A stretch of DNA of 64,000 bases from Arachidicoccus sp. BS20 (GTDB lineage Bacteria > Bacteroidota > Bacteroidia > Chitinophagales > Chitinophagaceae). Positions 51,921 through 61,434 of the stretch are shown here, in pieces; the stretch's first letter is position 1, and each line of letters opens with the position of its first letter. The position numbers and the translations under genes were made by a program. The notes beneath the pieces are model-generated. The model was not told the origin of the DNA, ran no database searches, and was given only the letters and a program-made list of their open reading frames with translations. The stretch lies in contig NZ_CP015971.1 in the NCBI RefSeq assembly GCF_001659705.1, positions 930,001-994,000 of the forward strand. The letters are read 5' to 3'.

Positions 51921-53003
51921 CTACAAATACTTATGTGCATTTCGTTGTTCCAGTTTCTTCATCACATCTTTGATTTCCTGCTCTTTTGTTTTTGGATAAA
52001 TCAACAGTACATCCTGCTTATCTACAATAATAAAATCTTCCAAACCATCAACCACTACAAGCTTTTCCTTATGTGCCGAAATGATGGAATTTTTTGTATT
52101 TGACAATAAAATATTTTCCTGTGCAATCACTACATTTTCATTCTCATCTTTATCTTTCACACTCCAGAGCGAAGCCCAAGTACCCAAATCGCTCCAACCC
52201 ATATCTGCCGGAACGGTATAAACATTTTCCGCCTTTTCCATAATTGCGTAGTCGATGGAAATATTGGGGCTTTTCGGATAATTTTCTTTAATAAATTCCT
52301 CTTCTTGCGCCGTGTTGTAAAACTCCATTCCGCTTTTGAAAAGCTTATACACATCGGGCGCATATTTCTCAAACGCATCAATCGCGTCTTTCGCTTTCCA
52401 AATGAATATGCCCGCGTTCCACAAATAATCGCCCGAAGCAATGTATTGCTTTGCCGTTTCTAAATTCGGTTTTTCTTTAAAGGATAAAACCTTTTTTACT
52501 TCATTATCATCTTGTGCAAAATGAATGTAACCGTAACCTGTATCAGGTCGAGTAGGATGAATACCGAGTGTCAGTAAAGCATTATTTTCCTTAGCAAAAT
52601 CAATGGCTTTGGAAAGTTTATTATAATAAACATCTTCTTTTAAAATCAATTGGTCTGACGGAAGAATTGCCATAACGGCATCAGGATTTTTCTTATACAA
52701 CTTAAAAGCCGCATAAGCAATACAAGGCGCGGTATTGTTGCGCGAAGGCTCGGTCAAAATGTTTTCTGTCAGTACACCTTCAAGATGGTCTGCAACCAAT
52801 TCTTCATACGCTTTGTTGGTAAGAATAAGAATGTCTTCCAATGAAGAAAATTTTTTTGCGCGGTTCCATGTCATCTCAAGCAAAGAATTTCCCGCACCTA
52901 AAATATCCACAAACTGTTTTGGTAATGCCTGGCGGCTTTGGGGCCAGAAACGGCTGCCGATGCCGCCTGCCATAATAATCGTGTAAATGTTTTTTGAGAT
53001 CAT
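51921..53003 (-). CDS. manC: Mannose-1-phosphate guanylyltransferase
   Basis: Makes GDP-mannose from mannose-1-phosphate and GTP for surface polysaccharide or glycoprotein synthesis. 360 residues (start ATG 53003; an in-frame GTG precedes it). Family motifs: IIMAGGIGSRFWPQSR (nucleotide-binding loop), LTEPSRNNTAPCIAYAA, ILPSDQLI, FKEKPNLETA and WNAGIFIWK. It lacks the C-terminal cupin of the fused phosphomannose isomerase type, so it is the single-function form. Confidence 0.93.
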   Translation of the reverse strand: MISKNIYTIIMAGGIGSRFWPQSRQALPKQFVDILGAGNSLLEMTWNRAKKFSSLEDILILTNKAYEELVADHLEGVLTENILTEPSRNNTAPCIAYAAFKLYKKNPDAVMAILPSDQLILKEDVYYNKLSKAIDFAKENNALLTLGIHPTRPDTGYGYIHFAQDDNEVKKVLSFKEKPNLETAKQYIASGDYLWNAGIFIWKAKDAIDAFEKYAPDVYKLFKSGMEFYNTAQEEEFIKENYPKSPNISIDYAIMEKAENVYTVPADMGWSDLGTWASLWSVKDKDENENVVIAQENILLSNTKNSIISAHKEKLVVVDGLEDFIIVDKQDVLLIYPKTKEQEIKDVMKKLEQRNAHKYL

Positions 53004-53057
53004 CACATTTTGGAGTTAAATTAAATTTTTTAAATTATAAACCGGTCAGTTAGTTTT

Positions 53058-54083
53058 TTATCTCTTTATTATCTTATTATAAAATCCGCCGAAATTATTT
53101 TGCTTCACACCTGCCTCGTTAAAAAAATCGCCGGGAAAGCCAAGTTCAATTTTACTTATACTATCCAGCCTTTCCATTTGTGCGGATGAAAGCGAAATGT
53201 TTACAACCTGCAGATTATCTTCCAACTGCGACAGCTTTGTAGCGCCAACAATAGGAATTACAGAAATGTTTTGTTGGCGAATCCATTGCATTGCCACGCT
53301 TGAAGGAGAAATACCCAGTTCATCCGCAATGGCAACGACCTCTTTTGTAATGGCAATACTGCGCTCATTCAGTCTTTTACTTTCGGGCTTAATTCTTCCT
53401 TGTTCGCCACGCAAATATTTTCCTGTCAATGCACCGCCTGCCAAGGGTGCCCAAGGCAACAACGTCATTCCATAATGTTTTGCCATCGGGATTAATTCAC
53501 GCTCGGGCGTGCGCTGCAACAAACTGTATTCTACCTGCAAACCAACAAACCGGCTCCAGCCCATTAATTCGGCATAAGTATTTCCTTTGGAAATAACCCA
53601 CGCAGGCGTATCGCTGATGGCGATGTAATTGACTTTGCCTTGCGAAATCAAATCGTCCAAACCGCGCATCACTTCTTCAACCGGCGTAAGGTCGTCCCAA
53701 ATATGCAGATAAAGCACATCGATAAAATTCGTCTGCAAACGTTTCAGGCTCGCCTCAACGCTTCGCATCATATTCTTGCGATTGTTACCGGAAGCGTTTG
53801 GGTTTGTTTCATTATCTTTCAAAGAATATTTTGTGGCAATCACAAAAAAATCTCTGTCCACACCTACATTCTGTATGTAATTGCCGATAATTTTTTCGCT
53901 TGTTCCAAGCTTGTAAATATTTGCCGTATCTATAAAATTGCCGCCGGCTTCCGCAAATTTGTCCATTATTTTAAAGCTTTCCGCTTCATTCGCTCCCCAG
54001 CCCGCTTCTGTGCCAAAACCCATCGTACCGAGACAGAGTTCAGAAACTTTTAACCCGCTTTTTCCTAAGAGTTGATACTTCAT
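53058..54083 (-). CDS. Aldo/keto reductase
   Basis: 341 residues, a TIM-barrel NADPH-dependent oxidoreductase. MKYQLLGKSGLKVSELCLGT at the start, NFIDTANIYKLGTSE (catalytic Asp/Tyr), VDVLYLHIWD-type His strand (IDVLYLHIWDDLTP), and VIPIVGATKLSQLEDNLQ (cofactor 2'-phosphate site) are typical of the AKR superfamily, subfamily near YajO/YghZ. The substrate is unknown. ATG 54083 fits the conserved start; a GTG two codons upstream is possible. Confidence 0.93.
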   Translation of the reverse strand: MKYQLLGKSGLKVSELCLGTMGFGTEAGWGANEAESFKIMDKFAEAGGNFIDTANIYKLGTSEKIIGNYIQNVGVDRDFFVIATKYSLKDNETNPNASGNNRKNMMRSVEASLKRLQTNFIDVLYLHIWDDLTPVEEVMRGLDDLISQGKVNYIAISDTPAWVISKGNTYAELMGWSRFVGLQVEYSLLQRTPERELIPMAKHYGMTLLPWAPLAGGALTGKYLRGEQGRIKPESKRLNERSIAITKEVVAIADELGISPSSVAMQWIRQQNISVIPIVGATKLSQLEDNLQVVNISLSSAQMERLDSISKIELGFPGDFFNEAGVKQNNFGGFYNKIIKR

Positions 54084-54233
54084 TAACACACATTTTTATA
54101 TCCTTACAAAGGTGTCTCAAAGCGATTAACTTTCCAAGAAAATAAAAGTACTTTTTAAAACGCCGCAGTACAATTTAGACTATGCAAGAAATATGAGAAA
54201 ACCCTATAACGAAGAAGTGCAGCCCGGTAAAAG

Positions 54234-54644
54234 CTATTTTTTCTTTTTTGCGACTTTAGCGATAGCAGAGTTTTTCTCGAGCAGCGCAATAATTTTATTT
54301 TGCACTTCTACCGTTTGTTCTAAAAATTGTATCTGCTTGTCTTTTTGTGCAACTGCATTTTGCAGTATTTGGATCTCATTAAGCATTTTTTCCAAAGAAG
54401 CATTTGCTTTTTCGTCATCGCTTGCAACCAACGATTTCAAAGAATCTTCCGTAAAAAACTCTTTAAAAAAATTGTAATGAAGCAACTCACTAAGTTTCAG
54501 TAAAATGCCCGTGTCAATGGTTTCTCTTTTGAAAATGGCATAAAGATTTTGTCTTGAAGTGTTCAATTTCTCGTACAGTTCTTTCCGCCGCACGCCGTTG
54601 CGTTTTGTTTCTCTTTCAATAATGCGTCCGATGTGAATTGACAT
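54234..54644 (-). CDS. HTH (XRE-like) DNA-binding protein with C-terminal coiled coil
   Basis: 136 residues. N-terminal helices (IIERETKRNGVRRKELYEKL then NTSRQNLYAIFKRETIDTG) look like an XRE-type helix-turn-helix. Residues about 75-125 form a coiled coil (LEKMLNEIQILQNAVAQKDK; QIQFLEQTVEVQNKIIALLE) that would dimerise it, and the protein ends in a basic tail KVAKKKK. The start at 54644 (MSIHIGRI) is chosen because the longer frame to 54677 adds a Cys/Phe stretch without structure. A perfect 8-bp inverted repeat 78 nt upstream may be its operator. Confidence 0.75.
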   Translation of the reverse strand: MSIHIGRIIERETKRNGVRRKELYEKLNTSRQNLYAIFKRETIDTGILLKLSELLHYNFFKEFFTEDSLKSLVASDDEKANASLEKMLNEIQILQNAVAQKDKQIQFLEQTVEVQNKIIALLEKNSAIAKVAKKKK

Positions 54645-54721
54645 GGTACAAAATTCTAAAAACGAGGCGCATATCATTAAACAAATTGCATCATTAAAAT
54701 ATACAATTAGTAAAATTATTT

Positions 54722-54746
54722 TTTACATTTAATTATATAATGTAAA
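54722..54746. promoter_or_regulatory. Inverted repeat between divergent HTH and GT4 genes
   Basis: TTTACATT and AATGTAAA (8-bp arms, 9-nt AT-only centre) lie upstream of both genes. TACATTTG at 54755-54762 could be the GT4 -7 box. It is a candidate operator for the adjacent HTH protein. Confidence 0.4.
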
Positions 54747-54799
54747 AATTTAATTACATTTGGAAGCAAATATTTGTTTCTTATCAAAGACACCCCCAG

Positions 54800-55792
54800 A
54801 TGAAAATTGCCCATCTCATACATACTTTAAATACCGGCGGCAAAAGCAATATATTGACCGATATTGCGAAAGAACAGGCAAAATATTTAGATGCTGTAAC
54901 TGTATTTGCAATCCACAATCGTATGCAACAATCGTCGCCGGTTACAGATAAAAATATATACACGATACAAGTACACAAGAAAAAACACAATAGTTTTTTC
55001 ACGGATGCTTTGAAGCTAAACTATCTTTTATACAAGAGTAAAATAGATATCATTCATTGCCATGATGGTAAAGTTGCGAAACTACTATGCAAACGGCTTT
55101 TCAGGCGAAAGACAATCATTACTTCAGAGCATCTTCCCGCCGTTGATTTCAACGCAATTCTGTGTAAAGAAAATTATGAACGAAAGGACTTTTTCAGAAT
55201 TGTATCAACAGGTTCACTAAATCATAAAAAACAGGGACAGCAAATACTTATCAAAGCTGTAAGACAACTTCGGAATGCCGGCATTAATAATATACGGGTA
55301 GATTTTATCGGCGACGGACCTTCGGCAAAATACCTCAAGGAACTTACTAATGATTATGGATTGAACGATATAATTTCCTTTCTTGGTTACAAAAGCAGAA
55401 CATATATATTCCAACATTTGAAAGATTATGACCTTTTGGTTCGCACATCGCTGCACAGTAGTATTGAACTTGCGATAACCGAAGGATTGGCAGCTAAAGT
55501 TCCGGTAATTGCACCCGATACAATTACATCAAACTACATATCGGGACATGGTAAGTATGCCGTTCTTTTCCAGAAAGGGAATTATTTTGCATTGGCGGAT
55601 GCTATAAAATACATTTATACAGGTGCTTCGGCAGCCGAAAAATTAGCCCTGAAAGCATACGAATATGCCGTAACCAAATATAACATAAAAGAAACAGCCG
55701 AAAATTATCTGAGAAATTATTTTCAAAAACACACAACTCCGCGACCAAAACCAACCATCAAAACGACCAATGGCAAAGTTCCGGCAAATTAA
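54800..55792 (+). CDS. GT4-type glycosyltransferase, probably with an internal deletion
   Basis: 330 residues, GT-B fold. The N-terminal MKIAHLIHTLNTGGKSNIL and DIIHCHDGKVAKLLCKRLF, and the C-terminal IVSTGSLNHKKQGQQILIKA, VDFIGDGPSAKYLKEL, YDLLVRTSLHSSIELAITEG (Glu of the E-x7-E motif) are standard GT4. The section after TSEHLPAVDFN is too short: about 50 residues that normally complete the N-domain and carry the interdomain NGVD loop are missing. The reading frame is intact. Either a diverged short member or an in-frame deletion; activity is doubtful. Confidence 0.8.
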   Translation: MKIAHLIHTLNTGGKSNILTDIAKEQAKYLDAVTVFAIHNRMQQSSPVTDKNIYTIQVHKKKHNSFFTDALKLNYLLYKSKIDIIHCHDGKVAKLLCKRLFRRKTIITSEHLPAVDFNAILCKENYERKDFFRIVSTGSLNHKKQGQQILIKAVRQLRNAGINNIRVDFIGDGPSAKYLKELTNDYGLNDIISFLGYKSRTYIFQHLKDYDLLVRTSLHSSIELAITEGLAAKVPVIAPDTITSNYISGHGKYAVLFQKGNYFALADAIKYIYTGASAAEKLALKAYEYAVTKYNIKETAENYLRNYFQKHTTPRPKPTIKTTNGKVPAN

Positions 55793-55812
55793 TTTTTGCC
55801 GGAACTTTTTCA
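55775..55812 (+). terminator. Terminator overlapping the end of the GT4 gene
   Basis: AAAGTTCCGGCAAA/TTTGCCGGAACTTT, a perfect 14-bp stem. Its 6-nt loop contains the TAA stop codon, so the 5' arm is coding sequence. T-rich tail follows. Confidence 0.9.
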
Positions 55813-55878
55813 TTTGCCTCCTTCGCACAGCAACAAACTTTCTGTCTTCCGTTTTCAACTTTAAACTAACTTTACGCC

Positions 55879-56901
55879 ATGTCGAATCCGAATTTAAACA
55901 CCGATGGGGCACAGGCAGATAAAGAGTTTGAAAACTCTATTCGCCCGAAAGAAATTAAGGAATTTTCCGGGCAGCCGCAGTTGATTGAAAACCTGAGAAT
56001 ATTCATCAAAGCCGCCAAGCTACGTGGCGAAGCGCTTGACCATGTGTTGTTTCATGGTCCGCCCGGTTTGGGAAAAACTACGCTTTCCCGCATCGTGGCA
56101 AACGAACTTGGTGTCAATATCAAAGAAACATCCGGTCCGGTCATTGAAAAACCCGGAGACCTCGCCGGGCTACTCACAAGTCTTGAGCCAAACGATGTAT
56201 TGTTCATCGATGAAATACACAGATTAAGCACAGTTGTGGAAGAATATCTGTACGCTGCAATGGAAGATTTCCGTATCGATATAATAATTGACAGCGGTCC
56301 AAATGCACGCAGCATACAACTTTCCGTAAATCCATTTACGCTGATTGGAGCAACCACAAGAAGCGGCTTACTTACCGCTCCGCTTCTTTCGCGTTTCGGT
56401 ATTAAATCTCGTTTGGAATATTACAATGCCGATACTTTAAAAACAATTGTTGAACGCAGCGCATACATTTTAAATACAGCCATCAAAGAAAATGCAGCAT
56501 TTGAAATCGCACGCAGAAGCCGCGGCACGCCGCGTATCGCAAACGGCTTGCTTCGCCGCGTACGTGATTTTGCGCAGGTATTAAACGACGGGCAAATAGA
56601 CATCGGTATTACACAACACGCGCTTCGAGCATTGAATGTGGATGAACACGGCTTAGACGAAATGGACAATCGTATTCTCTCTGCCATTATCGATAAGTTC
56701 AAAGGCGGTCCCGTGGGCATTACTACCATTGCAACCGCCGTAGGCGAAGAACCCGGAACCTTGGAAGAAGTGTATGAGCCGTTTTTGATTCAGGAAGGCT
56801 TTTTGCAGCGTACGCCGCGCGGGCGTGAAGCCACGGAACAAGCATATAAACATTTAGGAAAAATGCCGCATAAACACGGCAATCAAAGCGAATTGTTTTG
56901 A
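55879..56901 (+). CDS. ruvB: Holliday junction branch-migration ATPase RuvB
   Basis: 340 residues, the hexameric AAA+ motor of RuvABC recombination. Motifs: [18 protein letters not shown], Walker [11 protein letters not shown] (60-68), Walker [10 protein letters not shown] (108-115), sensor [19 protein letters not shown] and a C-terminal winged helix ([19 protein letters not shown]). Start ATG 55879 gives a normal N-terminus. It is not linked to ruvA or ruvC in this window. Confidence 0.97.
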   Translation: MSNPNLNTDGAQADKEFENSIRPKEIKEFSGQPQLIENLRIFIKAAKLRGEALDHVLFHGPPGLGKTTLSRIVANELGVNIKETSGPVIEKPGDLAGLLTSLEPNDVLFIDEIHRLSTVVEEYLYAAMEDFRIDIIIDSGPNARSIQLSVNPFTLIGATTRSGLLTAPLLSRFGIKSRLEYYNADTLKTIVERSAYILNTAIKENAAFEIARRSRGTPRIANGLLRRVRDFAQVLNDGQIDIGITQHALRALNVDEHGLDEMDNRILSAIIDKFKGGPVGITTIATAVGEEPGTLEEVYEPFLIQEGFLQRTPRGREATEQAYKHLGKMPHKHGNQSELF

Positions 56902-57236
56902 AAGGATTTTAGTCAAAATCTTGAAGAGAAATACACCATTGTTTCTGCCTTTTTACGACAATAAAAAAGGTCCGTAGTAGAAACTACAGACCGTCTTCGA
57001 TTGCTTGCCATATGAAAAAAATGTAAAACTAATTTCTATCTTTTGCTGTTACGAGAACACAAAGGTAATTGTATCAATGTTATTAATCATTTAATAATTT
57101 GTAAAACTTCTTTTAAAGAACTACGCTGTTTACCTTTGAAATCGATTGAACAAAACTACGGCTAAATTTCATTTCGAAACAATACTTTCAACAATTGAAA
57201 GACGATATTTTTAGTTTTTAACGCTTATCTTACAAA
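56902..57236. other. Intergenic region between convergent genes
   Basis: 335 AT-rich nt after ruvB and before the aminotransferase stop. It holds only the terminator-like hairpin at 56961-56992. Confidence 0.5.
56961..56992 (-). terminator. Hairpin terminator
   Basis: On the minus strand GGTCTGTAGT/ACTACGGACC (one mismatch) with a 4-nt loop, followed by TTTTTTATT. It could end the aminotransferase transcript, though 245 nt after its stop. Confidence 0.5.
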
Positions 57237-58445
57237 CTAATGTTTGGGATTTAGTTTTCCGTATTCCTTTAATGCAACTTCAAGGCAGTCCATCGCTTTC
57301 TCAATGTCATCTGCATTCAATACATACGCCAGACGAACTTCATCATTACCTAAACCTTTAGTTGCATAAAATCCCGGTGCAGGCGCCATCATTACCGTTT
57401 GTCCTTCATAAGAAAATTCTTCCAGTAACCATTGGCAAAAATCTTCCGAACTTTTTACAGGAAGCTTTGCCATTGCATAAAATGCACCGCCCGGATTAGG
57501 ACAAAAAACGCCTTCCATTGCGTTCAGTCTTTTTACTAAAACATCCCGACGTTTTTTATACTCGGCTTTTGTTTCGTCAAAATAATCTTCGGGTAAATCG
57601 GTTGCAGCTTCGCCAAGAATCTGCGCTAAACCCGGGGGGCTTAATCGCGCTTGCGCAAATTTCAAAACCGTTTGCAGCAATATTTTATTTTTAGTAACAA
57701 ACGCGCCAATGCGCGCACCGCAAGCGCTGTAACGTTTACTAATCGTGTCCATCAGCACTACATTTTCTTCCGCACCTTGCAATTGCATCGCGGAAAAATG
57801 CTCGCCTTCGTAACAAAACTCGCGATATGCTTCATCGCTGAACAGGTAAAGATTGTGTTTTAAAACAATCTCTTTCAGCGTTTCCATTTCTTCACGGCTG
57901 TACAAATAACCTGTTGGATTGTTGGGATTGCAAATGATGATTGCTTTAGTTTTCTCCGTAATCAGTTTTTCAAAATCCGCAACCGGCGGCAATGCAAAGC
58001 CCGTTTCAATCGCCGACGGAACAGGTACGACTTTTACGCCTGCTTCTACTGCAAAACCATTATAGTTTGCATAAAAAGGTTCAGGAATTATCACTTCATC
58101 GCCTGCATCGAAGCAAGCCATAAAACCGAAAATAATTGCTTCCGAACCGCCGGTTGTGATGAGAATATCGGAATAATCAACATCAATTCCGACACGTTTG
58201 TAATAGTCAGCAAGTTTTCTTCTGTAACTCTCATTGCCTGCGCTGTGGCTGTATTCCAGCACACGCAAATGCGCGTCGGCAACAGCTTTCATAATACTCG
58301 GCGGCGTTGCAATATCCGGCTGACCAATGTTTAAATGATACACTTTTGTTCCTCTTGCTTTTGCTTTTTCGGCATAAGGAACCAATTTTCTGATAGGCGA
58401 TTCAGGCATTGCAATGCCGCGCCTGCTGATAGTTAAATTGGACAC
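57237..58445 (-). CDS. PLP-dependent class I aminotransferase (aspartate/aromatic type)
   Basis: 402 residues, fold type I. YHLNIGQPDIATP at the N-terminus, IICNPNNPTGYLYSREE (cofactor Asn), LYLFSDEAYREF (Asp/Tyr) and the Schiff-base lysine in DTISKRYSACGARIG are diagnostic; the C-terminal substrate Arg lies in NDEVRLAYVLN. It transfers amino groups between glutamate and oxo-acids, exact substrate unclear. It follows the pyrC-DUF4199-GT2 operon after 114 nt that contain a CACTCACGA-type repeat. Confidence 0.93.
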   Translation of the reverse strand: MSNLTISRRGIAMPESPIRKLVPYAEKAKARGTKVYHLNIGQPDIATPPSIMKAVADAHLRVLEYSHSAGNESYRRKLADYYKRVGIDVDYSDILITTGGSEAIIFGFMACFDAGDEVIIPEPFYANYNGFAVEAGVKVVPVPSAIETGFALPPVADFEKLITEKTKAIIICNPNNPTGYLYSREEMETLKEIVLKHNLYLFSDEAYREFCYEGEHFSAMQLQGAEENVVLMDTISKRYSACGARIGAFVTKNKILLQTVLKFAQARLSPPGLAQILGEAATDLPEDYFDETKAEYKKRRDVLVKRLNAMEGVFCPNPGGAFYAMAKLPVKSSEDFCQWLLEEFSYEGQTVMMAPAPGFYATKGLGNDEVRLAYVLNADDIEKAMDCLEVALKEYGKLNPKH

Positions 58446-58559
58446 TTTAGATTTATGAATGGTAAATTATTAATTATGTTATCAGTTGTCTGTTCTTTAT
58501 CGATAAACGAGTCGTCAATCGTGAGAACGCTCACTCACGATTCACCACTCACGAAAAAA

Positions 58560-59522
58560 TTAATCAAGTCCCAACTTCTTTTCCACTAAATAATGATTTC
58601 TGTCGGATGCGCTGCGCGAAATTAATTCGCCTATAAAACCCGCGAGAAACAATTGCATACCGATAATCATTACGGTAAGCGCAATAAAAAATAAAGGGCT
58701 GTTGGTCAATCCTAAACGAAGATGCGTGAGCTTTAGAATAATCAAATATATGCTGATAAAAAAGCCTGCAAGAAAACACAAGCTCCCATACAAACCGAAA
58801 AAGTGCATTGGTCTTTTCCCGAATTTGCTGATGAAAGAAATCGTGAGCAAATCCAGAAAACCGTTGACAAAACGCGACCAGCCGAATTTTGTAACGCCGT
58901 ATTTTCTTGCGCGGTGTTCCACCACTTTCTCTCCTATTTTTCTGAAGCCTGCCCATTTTGCCAGCACAGGAATATAACGGTGCATTTCGCCATACACTTC
59001 AATACTTTTAACAACCTTGTTTTTATAAATTTTTAATCCGCAATTAAAATCATGCAGTTTAATGCCGGAACTTTTTCGTGCCGTTGCATTGAACAATTTC
59101 GACGGTAAATTTTTCGTCAGCTTGTTGTCAAATCTTTTCTTTTTCCAGCCGCTTACCAAGTCGTAGCCGTCTTCAACAATCATCTTTCTCAATTCGGGAA
59201 TTTCATCGGGACTATCTTGCAAATCGGCATCCATCGTGATTACAACATTGCCTTTGGCAGCCTTAAAACCTTCATTCAAAGCAGCGGATTTCCCATAGTT
59301 GCGCTGGAATTTGATGCCTTTAAAGTTGGTATTAATTTTCACAATATCCTGAATTACTTGCCAACTGTTATCGGTGCTTCCATCGTCCACGAAAATTACT
59401 TCGTAAGTAAAATTATTTTCTTTCATCACACGCGTAATCCATTCGCTCAGTTCGGGCAAAGATTCATCTTCGTTGAACAAAGGAACGATTACGGAAATAT
59501 CTATGTTGTCGGGATTAAACAT
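58560..59522 (-). CDS. GT2-family glycosyltransferase, DPM1/GtrB-like
   Basis: 320 residues. A GT-A domain with ISVIVPLFNEDESLPELSEW, VIFVDDGSTDNSW and VVITMDADLQDSPDEIPEL (DxD-type) is followed by two C-terminal membrane spans (FFGLYGSLCFLAGFFISIYL; LFFIALTVMIIGMQLFLAGF). Such enzymes attach a sugar to polyprenyl phosphate at the inner face of the cytoplasmic membrane. ATG 59522 is used; an in-frame TTG lies at 59531. It follows the DUF4199 gene by 17 nt in the pyrC operon. Confidence 0.93.
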   Translation of the reverse strand: MFNPDNIDISVIVPLFNEDESLPELSEWITRVMKENNFTYEVIFVDDGSTDNSWQVIQDIVKINTNFKGIKFQRNYGKSAALNEGFKAAKGNVVITMDADLQDSPDEIPELRKMIVEDGYDLVSGWKKKRFDNKLTKNLPSKLFNATARKSSGIKLHDFNCGLKIYKNKVVKSIEVYGEMHRYIPVLAKWAGFRKIGEKVVEHRARKYGVTKFGWSRFVNGFLDLLTISFISKFGKRPMHFFGLYGSLCFLAGFFISIYLIILKLTHLRLGLTNSPLFFIALTVMIIGMQLFLAGFIGELISRSASDRNHYLVEKKLGLD

Positions 59523-59539
59523 CGCTTTCAAAATAAAAT

Positions 59540-60055
59540 TTATTGTCCAAAAGGATTATTTGCCTTCGGATTCTTCTTTGCAATTGCCGCGCCAATAACA
59601 GAAGATACTGCGCCAAAGAACGCATAAAATAATATTGAACCGCCAATAGCAAATACCATAAAATATTTATGTGCAACTTCCATTCCTTTGTCAATTTGGT
59701 CTTGTTGCATTCCTTTCTGAATCATTGCCTGCGTCTGCTTTTGCAATTGTTCATCTTCCAGATTCGGGAAGATAACTTTAAACATCAGTACAGTCCAGAC
59801 AATCATTATCAATGCTATTGCAGCAGAAGTTTTGAATCCGTAAGCAAATAAATTGCCAAAAGTCACATTGCCGTTCAACGACTTTGAATATTGTATGCAA
59901 ACTATAACAATTGCAACAATAAAAATCAGCAACCCAATACCGCCGAGCGCTTTATTCGTTTCCAGATTTGTAAAGTGCAATACTAATCCATAAACAATTG
60001 AGATTAAAGAAATCACAATTGCGTTTATCCAAAATGAAGGAACTTTCTTTTCCAT
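59540..60055 (-). CDS. DUF4199 integral membrane protein
   Basis: 171 residues with four membrane spans (AIVISLISIVYGLVLHF; GGIGLLIFIVAIVIVCIQYS; TSAAIALIMIVWTVLMFKVI; YFMVFAIGGSILFYAFFGAV). Between spans 3 and 4 is a charged helical loop (QLQKQTQAMIQKGMQQDQID). This topology is that of DUF4199, a Bacteroidota family of unknown function commonly found beside the GT2 and dihydroorotase genes, as here (11 nt after pyrC). Confidence 0.88.
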   Translation of the reverse strand: MEKKVPSFWINAIVISLISIVYGLVLHFTNLETNKALGGIGLLIFIVAIVIVCIQYSKSLNGNVTFGNLFAYGFKTSAAIALIMIVWTVLMFKVIFPNLEDEQLQKQTQAMIQKGMQQDQIDKGMEVAHKYFMVFAIGGSILFYAFFGAVSSVIGAAIAKKNPKANNPFGQ

Positions 60056-60066
60056 ACGACATATAT

Positions 60067-61332
60067 TTATTGGTTAATAAAAAAATGGTTTTTAGCAACA
60101 GTCGCCAATACTTTTCCTTTCAGCTCTTTGTTAAACAAAGGCGAGTTTTGCGATTTGCTTTTGTTGTTTTCTTTCGTAAAAATAGTTACGCCGGTTGGCT
60201 GAAATACTGTCAGGTCGGCTGTTTTGCCTTCTTCAATCTTTTCATTTTTCAGACCGAAAATTTTCGCAGGATTTGTATTGAATAATTCAACAATTCTTTC
60301 CGCGCTTAGTTCCGGCAAAGATTCCTGTACCAAATTATATGAAGTTTGCAAACCGAGCATTCCGTTTTTTGCATATTCAAATTCTACATCCTTTTCATCG
60401 CTGTGCAAAGGAAAATGATGCGAAGTAATCACATCAATCGTTGCGTCAAGCACTGCTTGTTTTAAAGCAATTTGGTCTTCTTTGCTGCGCAGCGGCGGAT
60501 TGGTTTTTAAGTTTGTATTATAAGACTGTAAATCTGCATCCGTAAAAAATAATTGATACGGCGCAACGCTGCAAGTGATGTTCAAACCTTCGGCTTTTGC
60601 CTTTGCAATCAACGCCACACTTTTTGCGGTGGAAATTCCCGTGACATGTAATTTACTTTCCGTGTACCGCAACAATTCAATATCGCGCGCAATCATCAAT
60701 TCTTCCGCAATTGCAGGCAGTCCGGGCAGTCCGAGCTTTGTGGAAATAATCCCTTCATTGATTAATCCGTAAGTTCCTATTGATTTATCAAACGGTTGCT
60801 GAATCAAAATTCCGTCGAATGCTTTCACGTACTGCAACGCTTTTAAAAACAAGCCCGGCGACTGCACAGGATTCAATCCGTCGGAAAACGCAATTGCACC
60901 CGAATTGTGCATATCATACATTTCTGACAAGTCTTTTCCTTCTGCGTGTTGCGTAATCGCTCCCAAAGGGAAAACCTGAACAGGCAATGATTTTGATTTT
61001 TCTACGATGTAGGAAACCTGCGCTTTGTTATCAATTACAGGTTGCGTATTCGCAATCGTAAATACTTTGGTAAATCCGCCCGAAAACGCAGCAGCAGCGC
61101 CGCTTTCCAGCGTTTCGCGGTATTCTTTTCCCGGGTCGGAAAAGTGGGAAAAAATATCAATCCAGCCTTTGGAAACAAATGCCGCACCACAATCTAAAAC
61201 TTCTATATTTTCCGCCGAAATATTTGAATCTATTCTCTGAATAATGCCATTATCAATAAGAATATCTTTTACTTGTAAATGATGCGAAGAACCTGCATCA
61301 ACAATGGTTACGTTTTTCAGCAGAACATTCAT
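60067..61332 (-). CDS. Dihydroorotase-like protein, probably lacking full metal site
   Basis: 421 residues of the cyclic amidohydrolase fold (LLKNVTIVDAGSSHHLQVKD; FTIANTQPVIDNKAQVSYIV; NPAKIFGL; GKTADLTVFQP). True dihydroorotases have DxHxHxR after the first strand; here it is GWIDIFSHFSDPG, so the first metal His is Phe and the substrate Arg is Ser. The later ITSHHFPLHSDE keeps His residues. This matches PyrC-prime-type homologues, which can be scaffolds for aspartate transcarbamoylase rather than enzymes, although annotation pipelines name them pyrC. It is the first gene of an operon with DUF4199 and GT2. Confidence 0.88.
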   Translation of the reverse strand: MNVLLKNVTIVDAGSSHHLQVKDILIDNGIIQRIDSNISAENIEVLDCGAAFVSKGWIDIFSHFSDPGKEYRETLESGAAAAFSGGFTKVFTIANTQPVIDNKAQVSYIVEKSKSLPVQVFPLGAITQHAEGKDLSEMYDMHNSGAIAFSDGLNPVQSPGLFLKALQYVKAFDGILIQQPFDKSIGTYGLINEGIISTKLGLPGLPAIAEELMIARDIELLRYTESKLHVTGISTAKSVALIAKAKAEGLNITCSVAPYQLFFTDADLQSYNTNLKTNPPLRSKEDQIALKQAVLDATIDVITSHHFPLHSDEKDVEFEYAKNGMLGLQTSYNLVQESLPELSAERIVELFNTNPAKIFGLKNEKIEEGKTADLTVFQPTGVTIFTKENNKSKSQNSPLFNKELKGKVLATVAKNHFFINQ

Positions 61333-61434
61333 AACGATAAGTAGAAATTTGCCGCAAGATAATGAAATAAATAATTGCCGCTAAAACACAAAGCCACTAA
61401 GTTCTGTCAAGAAATACTTTGTGCCGTTTTTGCC

